Source: Rhynchopus euleeides (lineage: Eukaryota > Euglenozoa > Diplonemea > Diplonemida > Diplonemidae). Taken from it: 64,000 nt of DNA. Shown one piece after another: positions 44,701 to 57,500 of the stretch. The stretch spans positions 2,496,727-2,560,726 of the forward strand of contig OY723248.1 of the NCBI GenBank assembly GCA_963210315.1, read 5' to 3'. The notes beneath the pieces were generated by a model, which saw nothing but the letters and a program-made list of their open reading frames with translations, was not told the DNA's origin and searched no databases. How positions within the stretch are numbered: the first letter of the stretch is position 1; each line of letters starts with the position of its first letter. Made by a program: the position numbers and the translations under genes.

Positions 44701-46683
44701 GGAAAATCCTGGAACTGCCTGCATGCAGATCTGGAAAATCCTGGAACTGCCTGCATGCAGAGCTGGAAAATCCTGGAACTGCCTGCATGCAGATCTGGAA
44801 AATCCTGGAACTGCCTGCATGCAGAGCTGGAAAATCCTGGAACTGCCTGCATGCAGAGCTGCAAAATCCTGGAACTGCCTGCATGCAGATCTGGAAAATC
44901 CTGGAACTGCCTGCATGCAGATCTGGAAAATCCTGGAACTGCCTGCATGCAGAGCTGGAAAATCCTGGAACTGCCTGCATGCACAGCTGGAAAATCCTGG
45001 AACTGCCTGCATGCAGATCTGGAAAATCCTGGAACTGCCTGCATGCAGAGCTGGAAAATCCTGGAACTGCCTGCATGCAGATCTGGAAAATCCTGAAACT
45101 GCCTGCATGCAGAGCTGCAAAATCATGGAACTGCCTGCATGCAGATCTGGAAAATCCTGGAACTGCCTGCATGCAGAGCTGCAAAATCCTGGAACTGCCT
45201 GCATGCAGATCTGGAAAATCCTGGAACTGCCTGCATGCAGAGCTGGAAAATCCTGGAACTGCCTGCATGCAGAGCTGGAAAATCCTGGAACTGCCTGCAT
45301 GCAGAGCTGGAAAATCCTGGAACTGCCTGCATGCAGAGCTGCAAAATCCTGGAACTGCCTGCATGCAGATCTGGAAAATCCTGGAACTGCCTGCATGCAG
45401 ATCTGGAAAATCCTGGAACTGCCTGCATGCAGAGCTGGAAAATCCTGGAACTGCCTGCATGCAGAGCTGGAAAATCCTGGAACTGCCTGCATGCAGATCT
45501 GGAAAATCCTGGAACTGCCTGCATGCAGATCTGGAAAATCCTGGAACTGCCTGCATGCAGAGCTGGAAAATCCTGGAACTGCCTGCATGCAGATCTGGAA
45601 AATCCTGGAACTGCCTGCATGCAGAGCTGGAAAATCCTGGAACTGCCTGCATGCAGAGCTGGAAAATCCTGGAACTGCCTGCATGCAGAGCTGGAAAATC
45701 CTGGAACTGCCTGCATGCAGAGCTGCAAAATCCTGGAACTGCCTGCATGCAGATCTGGAATATCCTGGAACTGCCTGCATGCAGATCTGGAAAATCCTGG
45801 AACTGCCTGCATGCAGATCTGGAAAATCCTGGAACTGCCTGCATGCAGAGCTGCAAAATCCTGGAACTGCCTGCATGCAGAGCTGGAAAATCCTGGAACT
45901 GCCTGCATGCAGAGCTGGAAAATCCTGGAACTGCCTGCATGCAGAGCTGCAAAATCCTGGAACTGCCTGCATGCAGATCTGGAAAATCCTGGAACTGCCT
46001 GCATGCAGATCTGGAAAGTCCTGGAACTGCCTGCATGCAGATCTGGAAAATCCTGGAACTGCCTGCATGCAGAGCTGGAAAATCCTGGAACTGCCTGCAT
46101 GCAGAGCTGGAAAATCCTGGAACTGCCTGCATGCAGATCTGGAAAATCCTGGAACTGCCTGCATGCAGATCTGGAAAATCCTGGAACTGCCTGCATGCAG
46201 AGCTGGAAAATCCTGGAACTGCCTGCATGCAGATCTGGAAAATCCTGGAACTGCCTGCATGCAGAGCTGGAAAATCCTGGAACTGCCTGCATGCAGAGCT
46301 GGAAAATCCTGGAACTGCCTGCATGCAGAGCTGCAAAATCCTGGAACTGCCTGCATGCAGATCTGGAATATCCTGGAACTGCCTGCATGCAGATCTGGAA
46401 AATCCTGGAACTGCCTGCATGCAGATCTGGAAAATCCTGGAACTGCCTGCATGCAGAGCTGGAAAATCCTGGAACTGCCTGCATGCAGAGCTGGAAAATC
46501 CTGGTACTGCCTGCCTGCAGATCTGGAAAATCCTGGAACTGCCTGCATGCAGATCTGGAAAATCCTGGAACTGCCTGCATGCAGAGCTGGAAAATCCTGG
46601 AACTGCCTGCATGCAGAGCTGGAAATTCCTGGAACTGCCTGCATGCAGAGCTGGAAAATCCTGGAACTGCCTGCATGCAGATC

Positions 46684-49600
46684 TGGAAAATCCTGGAACT
46701 GCCTGCATGCAGAGCTGGAAAATCCTGGAACTGCCTGCATGCAGAGCTGGAAAATCCTGGAACTGCCTGCATGCAGACCTGGAATATCCTGGAACTGCCT
46801 GCATGCAGAGCTGGAAAATCCTGGAACTGCCTGCATGCAGATCTGGAAAATCCTGGAACTGCCTGCATGCAGATCTGGAAAATCCTGGAACTGCCAGCAT
46901 GCAGAGCTGGAAAATCCTGGAACTGCCTGCATGCAGATCTGGAAAATCCTGGAACTGCCTGCATGCAGAGCTGGAAAATCCTGGAACTGCCTGCATGCAG
47001 AGCTGGAAAATCCTGGAACTGCCTGCATGCAGAGCTGCAAAATCCTGGAACTGCCTGCATGCAGAGCTGGAAAATCCTGGAACTGCCTGCATGCAGATCT
47101 GGAAAATCCTGGAACTGCCTGCATGCAGAGCTGGAAAATCCTGGAACTGCCTGCATGCAGATCTGGAAAATCCTGGAACTGCCTGCATGCAGATCTGGAA
47201 AATCCTGGAACTGCCTGCATGCAGAGCTGGAAAATCCTGGAACTGCCTGCATGCAGATCTGGAAAATCCTGGAACTGCCTGCATGCACAGCTGGAAAATC
47301 CTGGAACTGCCTGCATGCAGATCTGGAAAATCCTGGAACTGCCTGCATGCAGAGCTGGAAAATCCTGGAACTGCCTGCATGCAGATCTGGAAAATCCTGG
47401 AACTGCCTGCATGCAGAGCTGGAAAATCCTGGAACTGCCTGCATGCACAGCTGGAAAATCCTGGAACTGCCTGCATGCAGATCTGGAAAATCCTGGAACT
47501 GCCTGCATGCAGAGCTGGAAAATCCTGGAACTGCCTGCATGCAGATCTGGAAAATCCTGAAACTGCCTGCATGCAGAGCTGCAAAATCATGGAACTGCCT
47601 GCATGCAGATCTGGAAAATCCTGGAACTGCCTGCATGCAGAGCTGCAAAATCCTGGAACTGCCTGCATGCAGATCTGGAAAATCCTGGAACTGCCTGCAT
47701 GCAGAGCTGGAAAATCCTGGAACTGCCTGCATGCAGAGCTGGAAAATCCTGGAACTGCCTGCATGCAGAGCTGGAAAATCCTGGAACTGCCTGCATGCAG
47801 AGCTGCAAAATCCTGGAACTGCCTGCATGCAGATCTGGAAAATCCTGGAACTGCCTGCATGCAGATCTGGAAAATCCTGGAACTGCCTGCATGCAGAGCT
47901 GGAAAATCCTGGAACTGCCTGCATGCAGAGCTGGAAAATCCTGGAACTGCCTGCATGCAGATCTGGAAAATCCTGGAACTGCCTGCATGCAGAGCTGGAA
48001 AATCCTGGAACTGCCTGCATGCAGATCTGGAAAATCCTGGAACTGCCTGCATGCAGATCTGGAAAATCCTGGAACTGCCTGCATGCAGAGCTGGAAAATC
48101 CTGGAACTGCCTGCATGCAGATCTGGAAAATCCTGGAACTGCCTGCATGCAGAGCTGGAAAATCCTGGAACTGCCTGCATGCAGAGCTGCAAAATCCTGG
48201 ATCTGCCTGCATGCAGATCTGGAAAATCCTGGAACTGCCTGCATGCAGATCTGGAAAATCCTGGAACTGCCTGTATGCAGAGCTGGAAAATCCTGGAACT
48301 GCCTGCATGCAGAGCTGGAAAATCCTGGAACTGCCTGCATGCAGAGCTGGAAAATCCTGGAACTGCCTGCATGCAGAGCTGCAAAATCCTCGAACTGCCT
48401 GCATGCAGAGCTGGAAAATCCTGGAACTGCCTGCATGCAGATCTGGAAAATCCTGGAACTGCCTGCATGCAGAGCTGGAAAATCCTGGAACTGCCTGCAT
48501 GCAGATCTGGAAAATCCTGGAACTGCCTGCATGCAGAGCTGGAAAATCCTGGAACTGCCTGCATGCAGAGCTGCAAAATCCTGGATCTGCCTGCATGCAG
48601 ATCTGGAAAATCCTGGAACTGCCTGCATGCAGATCTGGAAAATCCTGGAACTGCCTGCATGCAGAGCTGGAAAATCCTGGAACTGCCTGCATGCAGAGCT
48701 GGAAAAGCCTGGAACTGCCTGCATGCAGAGCTGGAAAATCCTGGAACTGCCTGCATGCAGAGCTGCAAAATCCTCGAACTGCCTGCATGCAGAGCTGGAA
48801 AATCCTGGAACTGCCTGCATGCAGATCTGGAAAATCCTGGAACTGCCTGCATGCAGATCTGGAAAATCCTGGAACTGCCTGCATGCAGAGCTGGAATATC
48901 CTGGAACTGCCTGCATGCAGATCTGGAAAATCCTGGAACTGCCTGCATGCAGAGCTGGAAAATCCTGGAACTGCCTGCATGCAGAGCTGCAAAATCCTGG
49001 AACTGCCTGCATGCAGATCTGGAAAATCCTGGAACTGCCTGCATGCAGATCTGGAAAATCCTGGAACTGCCTGCATGCAGAGCTGGAAAATCCTGGAACT
49101 GCCTGCATGCACAGCTGGAAAATCCTGGAACTGCCTGCATGCAGATCTGGAAAATCCTGGAACTGCCTGCATGCAGAGCTGGAAAATCCTGGAACTGCCT
49201 GCATGCAGATCTGGAAAATCCTGAAACTGCCTGCATGCAGAGCTGCAAAATCATGGAACTGCCTGCATGCAGATCTGGAAAATCCTGGAACTGCCTGCAT
49301 GCAGAGCTGCAAAATCCTGGAACTGCCTGCATGCAGATCTGGAAAATCCTGGAACTGCCTGCATGCAGAGCTGGAAAATCCTGGAACTGCCTGCATGCAG
49401 AGCTGGAAAATCCTGGAACTGCCTGCATGCAGAGCTGGAAAATCCTGGAACTGCCTGCATGCAGAGCTGCAAAATCCTGGAACTGCCTGCATGCAGATCT
49501 GGAAAATCCTGGAACTGCCTGCATGCAGAGCTGGAAAATCCTGGAACTGCCTGCATGCAGAGCTGGAAAATCCTGGAACTGCCTGCATGCAGACCTGGAA

Positions 49601-51546
49601 TATCCTGGAACTGCCTGCATGCAGAGCTGGAAAATCCTGGAACTGCCTGCATGCAGATCTGGAAAATCCTGGAACTGCCTGCATGCAGATCTGGAAAATC
49701 CTGGAACTGCCAGCATGCAGAGCTGGAAAATCCTGGAACTGCCTGCATGCAGATCTGGAAAATCCTGGAACTGCCTGCATGCAGAGCTGGAAAATCCTGG
49801 AACTGCCTGCATGCAGAGCTGGAAAATCCTGGAACTGCCTGCATGCAGAGCTGCAAAATCCTGGAACTGCCTGCATGCAGAGCTGGAAAATCCTGGAACT
49901 GCCTGCATGCAGATCTGGAAAATCCTGGAACTGCCTGCATGCAGAGCTGGAAAATCCTGGAACTGCCTGCATGCAGATCTGGAAAATCCTGGAACTGCCT
50001 GCATGCAGATCTGGAAAATCCTGGAACTGCCTGCATGCAGAGCTGGAAAATCCTGGAACTGCCTGCATGCAGATCTGGAAAATCCTGGAACTGCCTGCAT
50101 GCACAGCTGGAAAATCCTGGAACTGCCTGCATGCAGATCTGGAAAATCCTGGAACTGCCTGCATGCAGAGCTGGAAAATCCTGGAACTGCCTGCATGCAG
50201 ATCTGGAAAATCCTGGAACTGCCTGCATGCAGAGCTGGAAAATCCTGGAACTGCCTGCATGCACAGCTGGAAAATCCTGGAACTGCCTGCATGCAGATCT
50301 GGAAAATCCTGGAACTGCCTGCATGCAGAGCTGGAAAATCCTGGAACTGCCTGCATGCAGATCTGGAAAATCCTGAAACTGCCTGCATGCAGAGCTGCAA
50401 AATCATGGAACTGCCTGCATGCAGATCTGGAAAATCCTGGAACTGCCTGCATGCAGAGCTGCAAAATCCTGGAACTGCCTGCATGCAGATCTGGAAAATC
50501 CTGGAACTGCCTGCATGCAGAGCTGGAAAATCCTGGAACTGCCTGCATGCAGAGCTGGAAAATCCTGGAACTGCCTGCATGCAGAGCTGGAAAATCCTGG
50601 AACTGCCTGCATGCAGAGCTGCAAAATCCTGGAACTGCCTGCATGCAGATCTGGAAAATCCTGGAACTGCCTGCATGCAGATCTGGAAAATCCTGGAACT
50701 GCCTGCATGCAGAGCTGGAAAATCCTGGAACTGCCTGCATGCAGAGCTGGAAAATCCTGGAACTGCCTGCATGCAGATCTGGAAAATCCTGGAACTGCCT
50801 GCATGCAGAGCTGGAAAATCCTGGAACTGCCTGCATGCAGATCTGGAAAATCCTGGAACTGCCTGCATGCAGATCTGGAAAATCCTGGAACTGCCTGCAT
50901 GCAGAGCTGGAAAATCCTGGAACTGCCTGCATGCAGATCTGGAAAATCCTGGAACTGCCTGCATGCAGAGCTGGAAAATCCTGGAACTGCCTGCATGCAG
51001 AGCTGCAAAATCCTGGATCTGCCTGCATGCAGATCTGGAAAATCCTGGAACTGCCTGCATGCAGATCTGGAAAATCCTGGAACTGCCTGTATGCAGAGCT
51101 GGAAAATCCTGGAACTGCCTGCATGCAGAGCTGGAAAATCCTGGAACTGCCTGCATGCAGAGCTGGAAAATCCTGGAACTGCCTGCATGCAGAGCTGCAA
51201 AATCCTCGAACTGCCTGCATGCAGAGCTGGAAAATCCTGGAACTGCCTGCATGCAGATCTGGAAAATCCTGGAACTGCCTGCATGCAGAGCTGGAAAATC
51301 CTGGAACTGCCTGCATGCAGATCTGGAAAATCCTGGAACTGCCTGCATGCAGAGCTGGAAAATCCTGGAACTGCCTGCATGCAGAGCTGCAAAATCCTGG
51401 ATCTGCCTGCATGCAGATCTGGAAAATCCTGGAACTGCCTGCATGCAGATCTGGAAAATCCTGGAACTGCCTGCATGCAGAGCTGGAAAATCCTGGAACT
51501 GCCTGCATGCAGAGCTGGAAAAGCCTGGAACTGCCTGCATGCAGAG
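46684..51546. repeat. 2,816-bp offset higher-order duplication
   Basis: About 2 kb at 46684-48730 recurs at about 49500-51546, an offset of 88 monomers. Rare variants pair at exactly this distance: GACCTGGAATATCC at 46776/49592, AAAATCATGG at about 47585/50401, and CTGTATGCAG (T at 48274/51090). The GACCTGGAATATCC form appears again near 53720, 56312 and 58840, so related blocks extend farther right. Confidence 0.8.
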
Positions 51547-54500
51547 CTGGAAAATCCTGGAACTGCCTGCATGCAGAGCTGGAAAAGCCTGGAACTGCCT
51601 GCATGCAGAGCTGGAAAATCCTGGAACTGCCTGCATGCAGATCTGGAAAATCCTGGAACTGCCTGCATGCAGATCTGGAAAATCCTGGAACTGCCTGCAT
51701 GCAGAGCTGGAAAATCCTGGAACTGCCTGCATGCAGATCTGGAAAATCCTGGAACTGCCTGCATGCAGAGCTGGAAAATCCTGGAACTGCCTGCATGCAG
51801 AGCTGCAAAATCCTGGAACTGCCTGCATGCAGATCTGGAAAATCCTGGAACTGCCTGCATGCAGATCTGGAAAATCCTGGAACTGCCTGCATGCAGAGCT
51901 GGAAAATCCTGGAACTGCCTGCATGCACAGCTGGAAAATCCTGGAACTGCCTGCATGCAGATCTGGAAAATCCTGGAACTGCCTGCATGCAGAGCTGGAA
52001 AATCCTGGAACTGCCTGCATGCAGATCTGGAAAATCCTGAAACTGCCTGCATGCAGAGCTGCAAAATCATGGAACTGCCTGCATGCAGATCTGGAAAATC
52101 CTGGAACTGCCTGCATGCAGAGCTGCAAAATCCTGGAACTGCCTGCATGCAGATCTGGAAAATCCTGGAACTGCCTGCATGCAGAGCTGGAAAATCCTGG
52201 AACTGCCTGCATGCAGAGCTGGAAAATCCTGGAACTGCCTGCATGCAGAGCTGGAAAATCCTGGAACTGCCTGCATGCAGAGCTGCAAAATCCTGGAACT
52301 GCCTGCATGCAGATCTGGAAAATCCTGGAACTGCCTGCATGCAGATCTGGAAAATCCTGGAACTGCCTGCATGCAGAGCTGGAAAATCCTGGAACTGCCT
52401 GCATGCAGAGCTGGAAAATCCTGGAACTGCCTGCATGCAGATCTGGAAAATCCTGGAACTGCCTGCATGCAGATCTGGAAAATCCTGGAACTGCCTGCAT
52501 GCAGAGCTGGAAAATCCTGGAACTGCCTGCATGCAGATCTGGAAAATCCTGGAACTGCCTGCATGCAGAGCTGGAAAATCCTGGAACTGCCTGCATGCAG
52601 AGCTGGAAAATCCTGGAACTGCCTGCATGCAGAGCTGGAAAATCCTGGAACTGCCTGCATGCAGAGCTGCAAAATCCTGGAACTGCCTGCATGCAGATCT
52701 GGAATATCCTGGAACTGCCTGCATGCAGATCTGGAAAATCCTGGAACTGCCTGCATGCAGATCTGGAAAATCCTGGAACTGCCTGCATGCAGAGCTGCAA
52801 AATCCTGGAACTGCCTGCATGCAGAGCTGGAAAATCCTGGAACTGCCTGCATGCAGAGCTGGAAAATCCTGGAACTGCCTGCATGCAGAGCTGCAAAATC
52901 CTGGAACTGCCTGCATGCAGATCTGGAAAATCCTGGAACTGCCTGCATGCAGATCTGGAAAGTCCTGGAACTGCCTGCATGCAGATCTGGAAAATCCTGG
53001 AACTGCCTGCATGCAGAGCTGGAAAATCCTGGAACTGCCTGCATGCAGAGCTGGAAAATCCTGGAACTGCCTGCATGCAGATCTGGAAAATCCTGGAACT
53101 GCCTGCATGCAGATCTGGAAAATCCTGGAACTGCCTGCATGCAGAGCTGGAAAATCCTGGAACTGCCTGCATGCAGATCTGGAAAATCCTGGAACTGCCT
53201 GCATGCAGAGCTGGAAAATCCTGGAACTGCCTGCATGCAGAGCTGGAAAATCCTGGAACTGCCTGCATGCAGAGCTGCAAAATCCTGGAACTGCCTGCAT
53301 GCAGATCTGGAATATCCTGGAACTGCCTGCATGCAGATCTGGAAAATCCTGGAACTGCCTGCATGCAGATCTGGAAAATCCTGGAACTGCCTGCATGCAG
53401 AGCTGGAAAATCCTGGAACTGCCTGCATGCAGAGCTGGAAAATCCTGGTACTGCCTGCCTGCAGATCTGGAAAATCCTGGAACTGCCTGCATGCAGATCT
53501 GGAAAATCCTGGAACTGCCTGCATGCAGAGCTGGAAAATCCTGGAACTGCCTGCATGCAGAGCTGGAAAATCCTGGAACTGCCTGCATGCAGAGCTGGAA
53601 AATCCTGGAACTGCCTGCATGCAGATCTGGAAAATCCTGGAACTGCCTGCATGCAGAGCTGGAAAATCCTGGAACTGCCTGCATGCAGAGCTGGAAAATC
53701 CTGGAACTGCCTGCATGCAGACCTGGAATATCCTGGAACTGCCTGCATGCAGAGCTGGAAAATCCTGGAACTGCCTGCATGCAGATCTGGAAAATCCTGG
53801 AACTGCCTGCATGCAGATCTGGAAAATCCTGGAACTGCCAGCATGCAGAGCTGGAAAATCCTGGAACTGCCTGCATGCAGAGCTGGAAAATCCTGGAACT
53901 GCCTGCATGCAGAGCTGGAAAATCCTGGAACTGCCTGCATGCAGAGCTGCAAAATCCTGGAACTGCCTGCATGCAGAGCTGGAAAATCCTGGAACTGCCT
54001 GCATGCAGATCTGGAAAATCCTGGAACTGCCTGCATGCAGAGCTGGAAAATCCTGGAACTGCCTGCATGCAGATCTGGAAAATCCTGGAACTGCCTGCAT
54101 GCAGATCTGGAAAATCCTGGAACTGCCTGCATGCAGAGCTGGAAAATCCTGGAACTGCCTGCATGCAGATCTGGAAAATCCTGGAACTGCCTGCATGCAC
54201 AGCTGGAAAATCCTGGAACTGCCTGCATGCAGATCTGGAAAATCCTGGAACTGCCTGCATGCAGAGCTGGAAAATCCTGGAACTGCCTGCATGCAGATCT
54301 GGAAAATCCTGGAACTGCCTGCATGCAGAGCTGGAAAATCCTGGAACTGCCTGCATGCACAGCTGGAAAATCCTGGAACTGCCTGCATGCAGATCTGGAA
54401 AATCCTGGAACTGCCTGCATGCAGAGCTGGAAAATCCTGGAACTGCCTGCATGCAGATCTGGAAAATCCTGAAACTGCCTGCATGCAGAGCTGCAAAATC

Positions 54501-57500
54501 ATGGAACTGCCTGCATGCAGATCTGGAAAATCCTGGAACTGCCTGCATGCAGAGCTGCAAAATCCTGGAACTGCCTGCATGCAGATCTGGAAAATCCTGG
54601 AACTGCCTGCATGCAGAGCTGGAAAATCCTGGAACTGCCTGCATGCAGAGCTGGAAAATCCTGGAACTGCCTGCATGCAGAGCTGGAAAATCCTGGAACT
54701 GCCTGCATGCAGAGCTGCAAAATCCTGGAACTGCCTGCATGCAGATCTGGAAAATCCTGGAACTGCCTGCATGCAGATCTGGAAAATCCTGGAACTGCCT
54801 GCATGCAGAGCTGGAAAATCCTGGAACTGCCTGCATGCAGAGCTGGAAAATCCTGGAACTGCCTGCATGCAGATCTGGAAAATCCTGGAACTGCCTGCAT
54901 GCAGATCTGGAAAATCCTGGAACTGCCTGCATGCAGAGCTGGAAAATCCTGGAACTGCCTGCATGCAGATCTGGAAAATCCTGGAACTGCCTGCATGCAG
55001 AGCTGGAAAATCCTGGAACTGCCTGCATGCAGAGCTGGAAAATCCTGGAACTGCCTGCATGCAGATCTGGAAAATCCTGGAACTGCCTGCATGCAGATCT
55101 GGAAAATCCTGGAACTGCCTGCATGCAGAGCTGGAAAATCCTGGAACTGCCTGCATGCAGAGCTGGAAAATCCTGGAACTGCCTGCATGCAGAGCTGGAA
55201 AATCCTGGAACTGCCTGCATGCAGAGCTGGAAAATCCTGGAACTGCCTGCATGCAGAGCTGCAAAATCCTGGAACTGCCTGCATGCAGATCTGGAATATC
55301 CTGGAACTGCCTGCATGCAGATCTGGAAAATCCTGGAACTGCCTGCATGCAGATCTGGAAAATCCTGGAACTGCCTGCATGCAGAGCTGCAAAATCCTGG
55401 AACTGCCTGCATGCAGAGCTGGAAAATCCTGGAACTGCCTGCATGCAGAGCTGGAAAATCCTGGAACTGCCTGCATGCAGAGCTGCAAAATCCTGGAACT
55501 GCCTGCATGCAGATCTGGAAAATCCTGGAACTGCCTGCATGCAGATCTGGAAAGTCCTGGAACTGCCTGCATGCAGATCTGGAAAATGCTGGAACTGCCT
55601 GCATGCAGAGCTGGAAAATCCTGGAACTGCCTGCATGCAGAGCTGGAAAATCCTGGAACTGCCTGCATGCAGATCTGGAAAATCCTGGAACTGCCTGCAT
55701 GCAGATCTGGAAAATCCTGGAACTGCCTGCATGCAGAGCTGGAAAATCCTGGAACTGCCTGCATGCAGATCTGGAAAATCCTGGAACTGCCTGCATGCAG
55801 AGCTGGAAAATCCTGGAACTGCCTGCATGCAGAGCTGGAAAATCCTGGAACTGCCTGCATGCAGAGCTGGAAAATCCTGGAACTGCCTGCATGCAGAGCT
55901 GCAAAATCCTGGAACTGCCTGCATGCAGATCTGGAATATCCTGGAACTGCCTGCATGCAGATCTGGAAAATCCTGGAACTGCCTGCATGCAGATCTGGAA
56001 AATCCTGGAACTGCCTGCATGCAGAGCTGGAAAATCCTGGAACTGCCTGCATGCAGAGCTGGAAAATCCTGGTACTGCCTGCCTGCAGATCTGGAAAATC
56101 CTGGAACTGCCTGCATGCAGAGCTGGAAAATCCTGGAACTGCCTGCATGCAGAGCTGGAAAATCCTGGAACTGCCTGCATGCAGAGCTGGAAAATCCTGG
56201 AACTGCCTGCATGCAGATCTGGAAAATCCTGGAACTGCCTGCATGCAGAGCTGGAAAATCCTGGAACTGCCTGCATGCAGAGCTGGAAAATCCTGGAACT
56301 GCCTGCATGCAGACCTGGAATATCCTGGAACTGCCTGCATGCAGAGCTGGAAAATCCTGGAACTGCCTGCATGCAGATCTGGAAAATCCTGGAACTGCCT
56401 GCATGCAGATCTGGAAAATCCTGGAACTGCCAGCATGCAGAGCTGGAAAATCCTGGAACTGCCTGCATGCAGATCTGGAAAATCCTGGAACTGCCTGCAT
56501 GCAGAGCTGGAAAATCCTGGAACTGCCTGCATGCAGAGCTGGAAAATCCTGGAACTGCCTGCATGCAGAGCTGCAAAATCCTGGAACTGCCTGCATGCAG
56601 AGCTGGAAAATCCTGGAACTGCCTGCATGCAGATCTGGAAAATCCTGGAACTGCCTGCATGCAGAGCTGGAAAATCCTGGAACTGCCTGCATGCAGAGCT
56701 GGAAAATCCTGGAACTGCCTGCATGCAGAGCTGGAAAATCCTGGAACTGCCTGCATGCAGATCTGGAAAATCCTGGAACTGCCTGCATGCAGAGCTGGAA
56801 AATCCTGGAACTGCCTGCATGCAGAGCTGGAAAATCCTGGAACTGCCTGCATGCAGAGCTGCAAAATCCTGGAACTGCCTGCATGCAGAGCTGGAAAATC
56901 CTGGAACTGCCTGCATGCAGATCTGGAAAATCCTGGAACTGCCTGCATGCAGAGCTGGAAAATCCTGGAACTGCCTGCATGCAGATCTGGAAAATCCTGG
57001 AACTGCCTGCATGCAGATCTGGAAAATCCTGGAACTGCCTGCATGCAGAGCTGGAAAATCCTGGAACTGCCTGCATGCAGATCTGGAAAATCCTGGAACT
57101 GCCTGCATGCAGAGCTGGAAAATCCTGGAACTGCCTGCATGCAGATCTGGAAAATCCTGGAACTGCCTGCATGCAGAGCTGGAAAATCCTGGAACTGCCT
57201 GCATGCAGATCTGGAAAATCCTGGAACTGCCTGCATGCAGAGCTGGAAAATCCTGGAACTGCCTGCATGCAGAGCTGCAAAATCCTGGAACTGCCTGCAT
57301 GCAGATCTGGAAAATCCTGGAACTGCCTGCATGCAGATCTGGAAAATCCTGGAACTGCCTGCATGCAGAGCTGGAAAATCCTGGAACTGCCTGCATGCAG
57401 ATCTGGAAAATCCTGGAACTGCCTGCATGCAGAGCTGGAAAATCCAGGAACTGCCTGCATGCAGATCTGGAAAATCCTGGAACTGCCTGCATGCAGAGCT

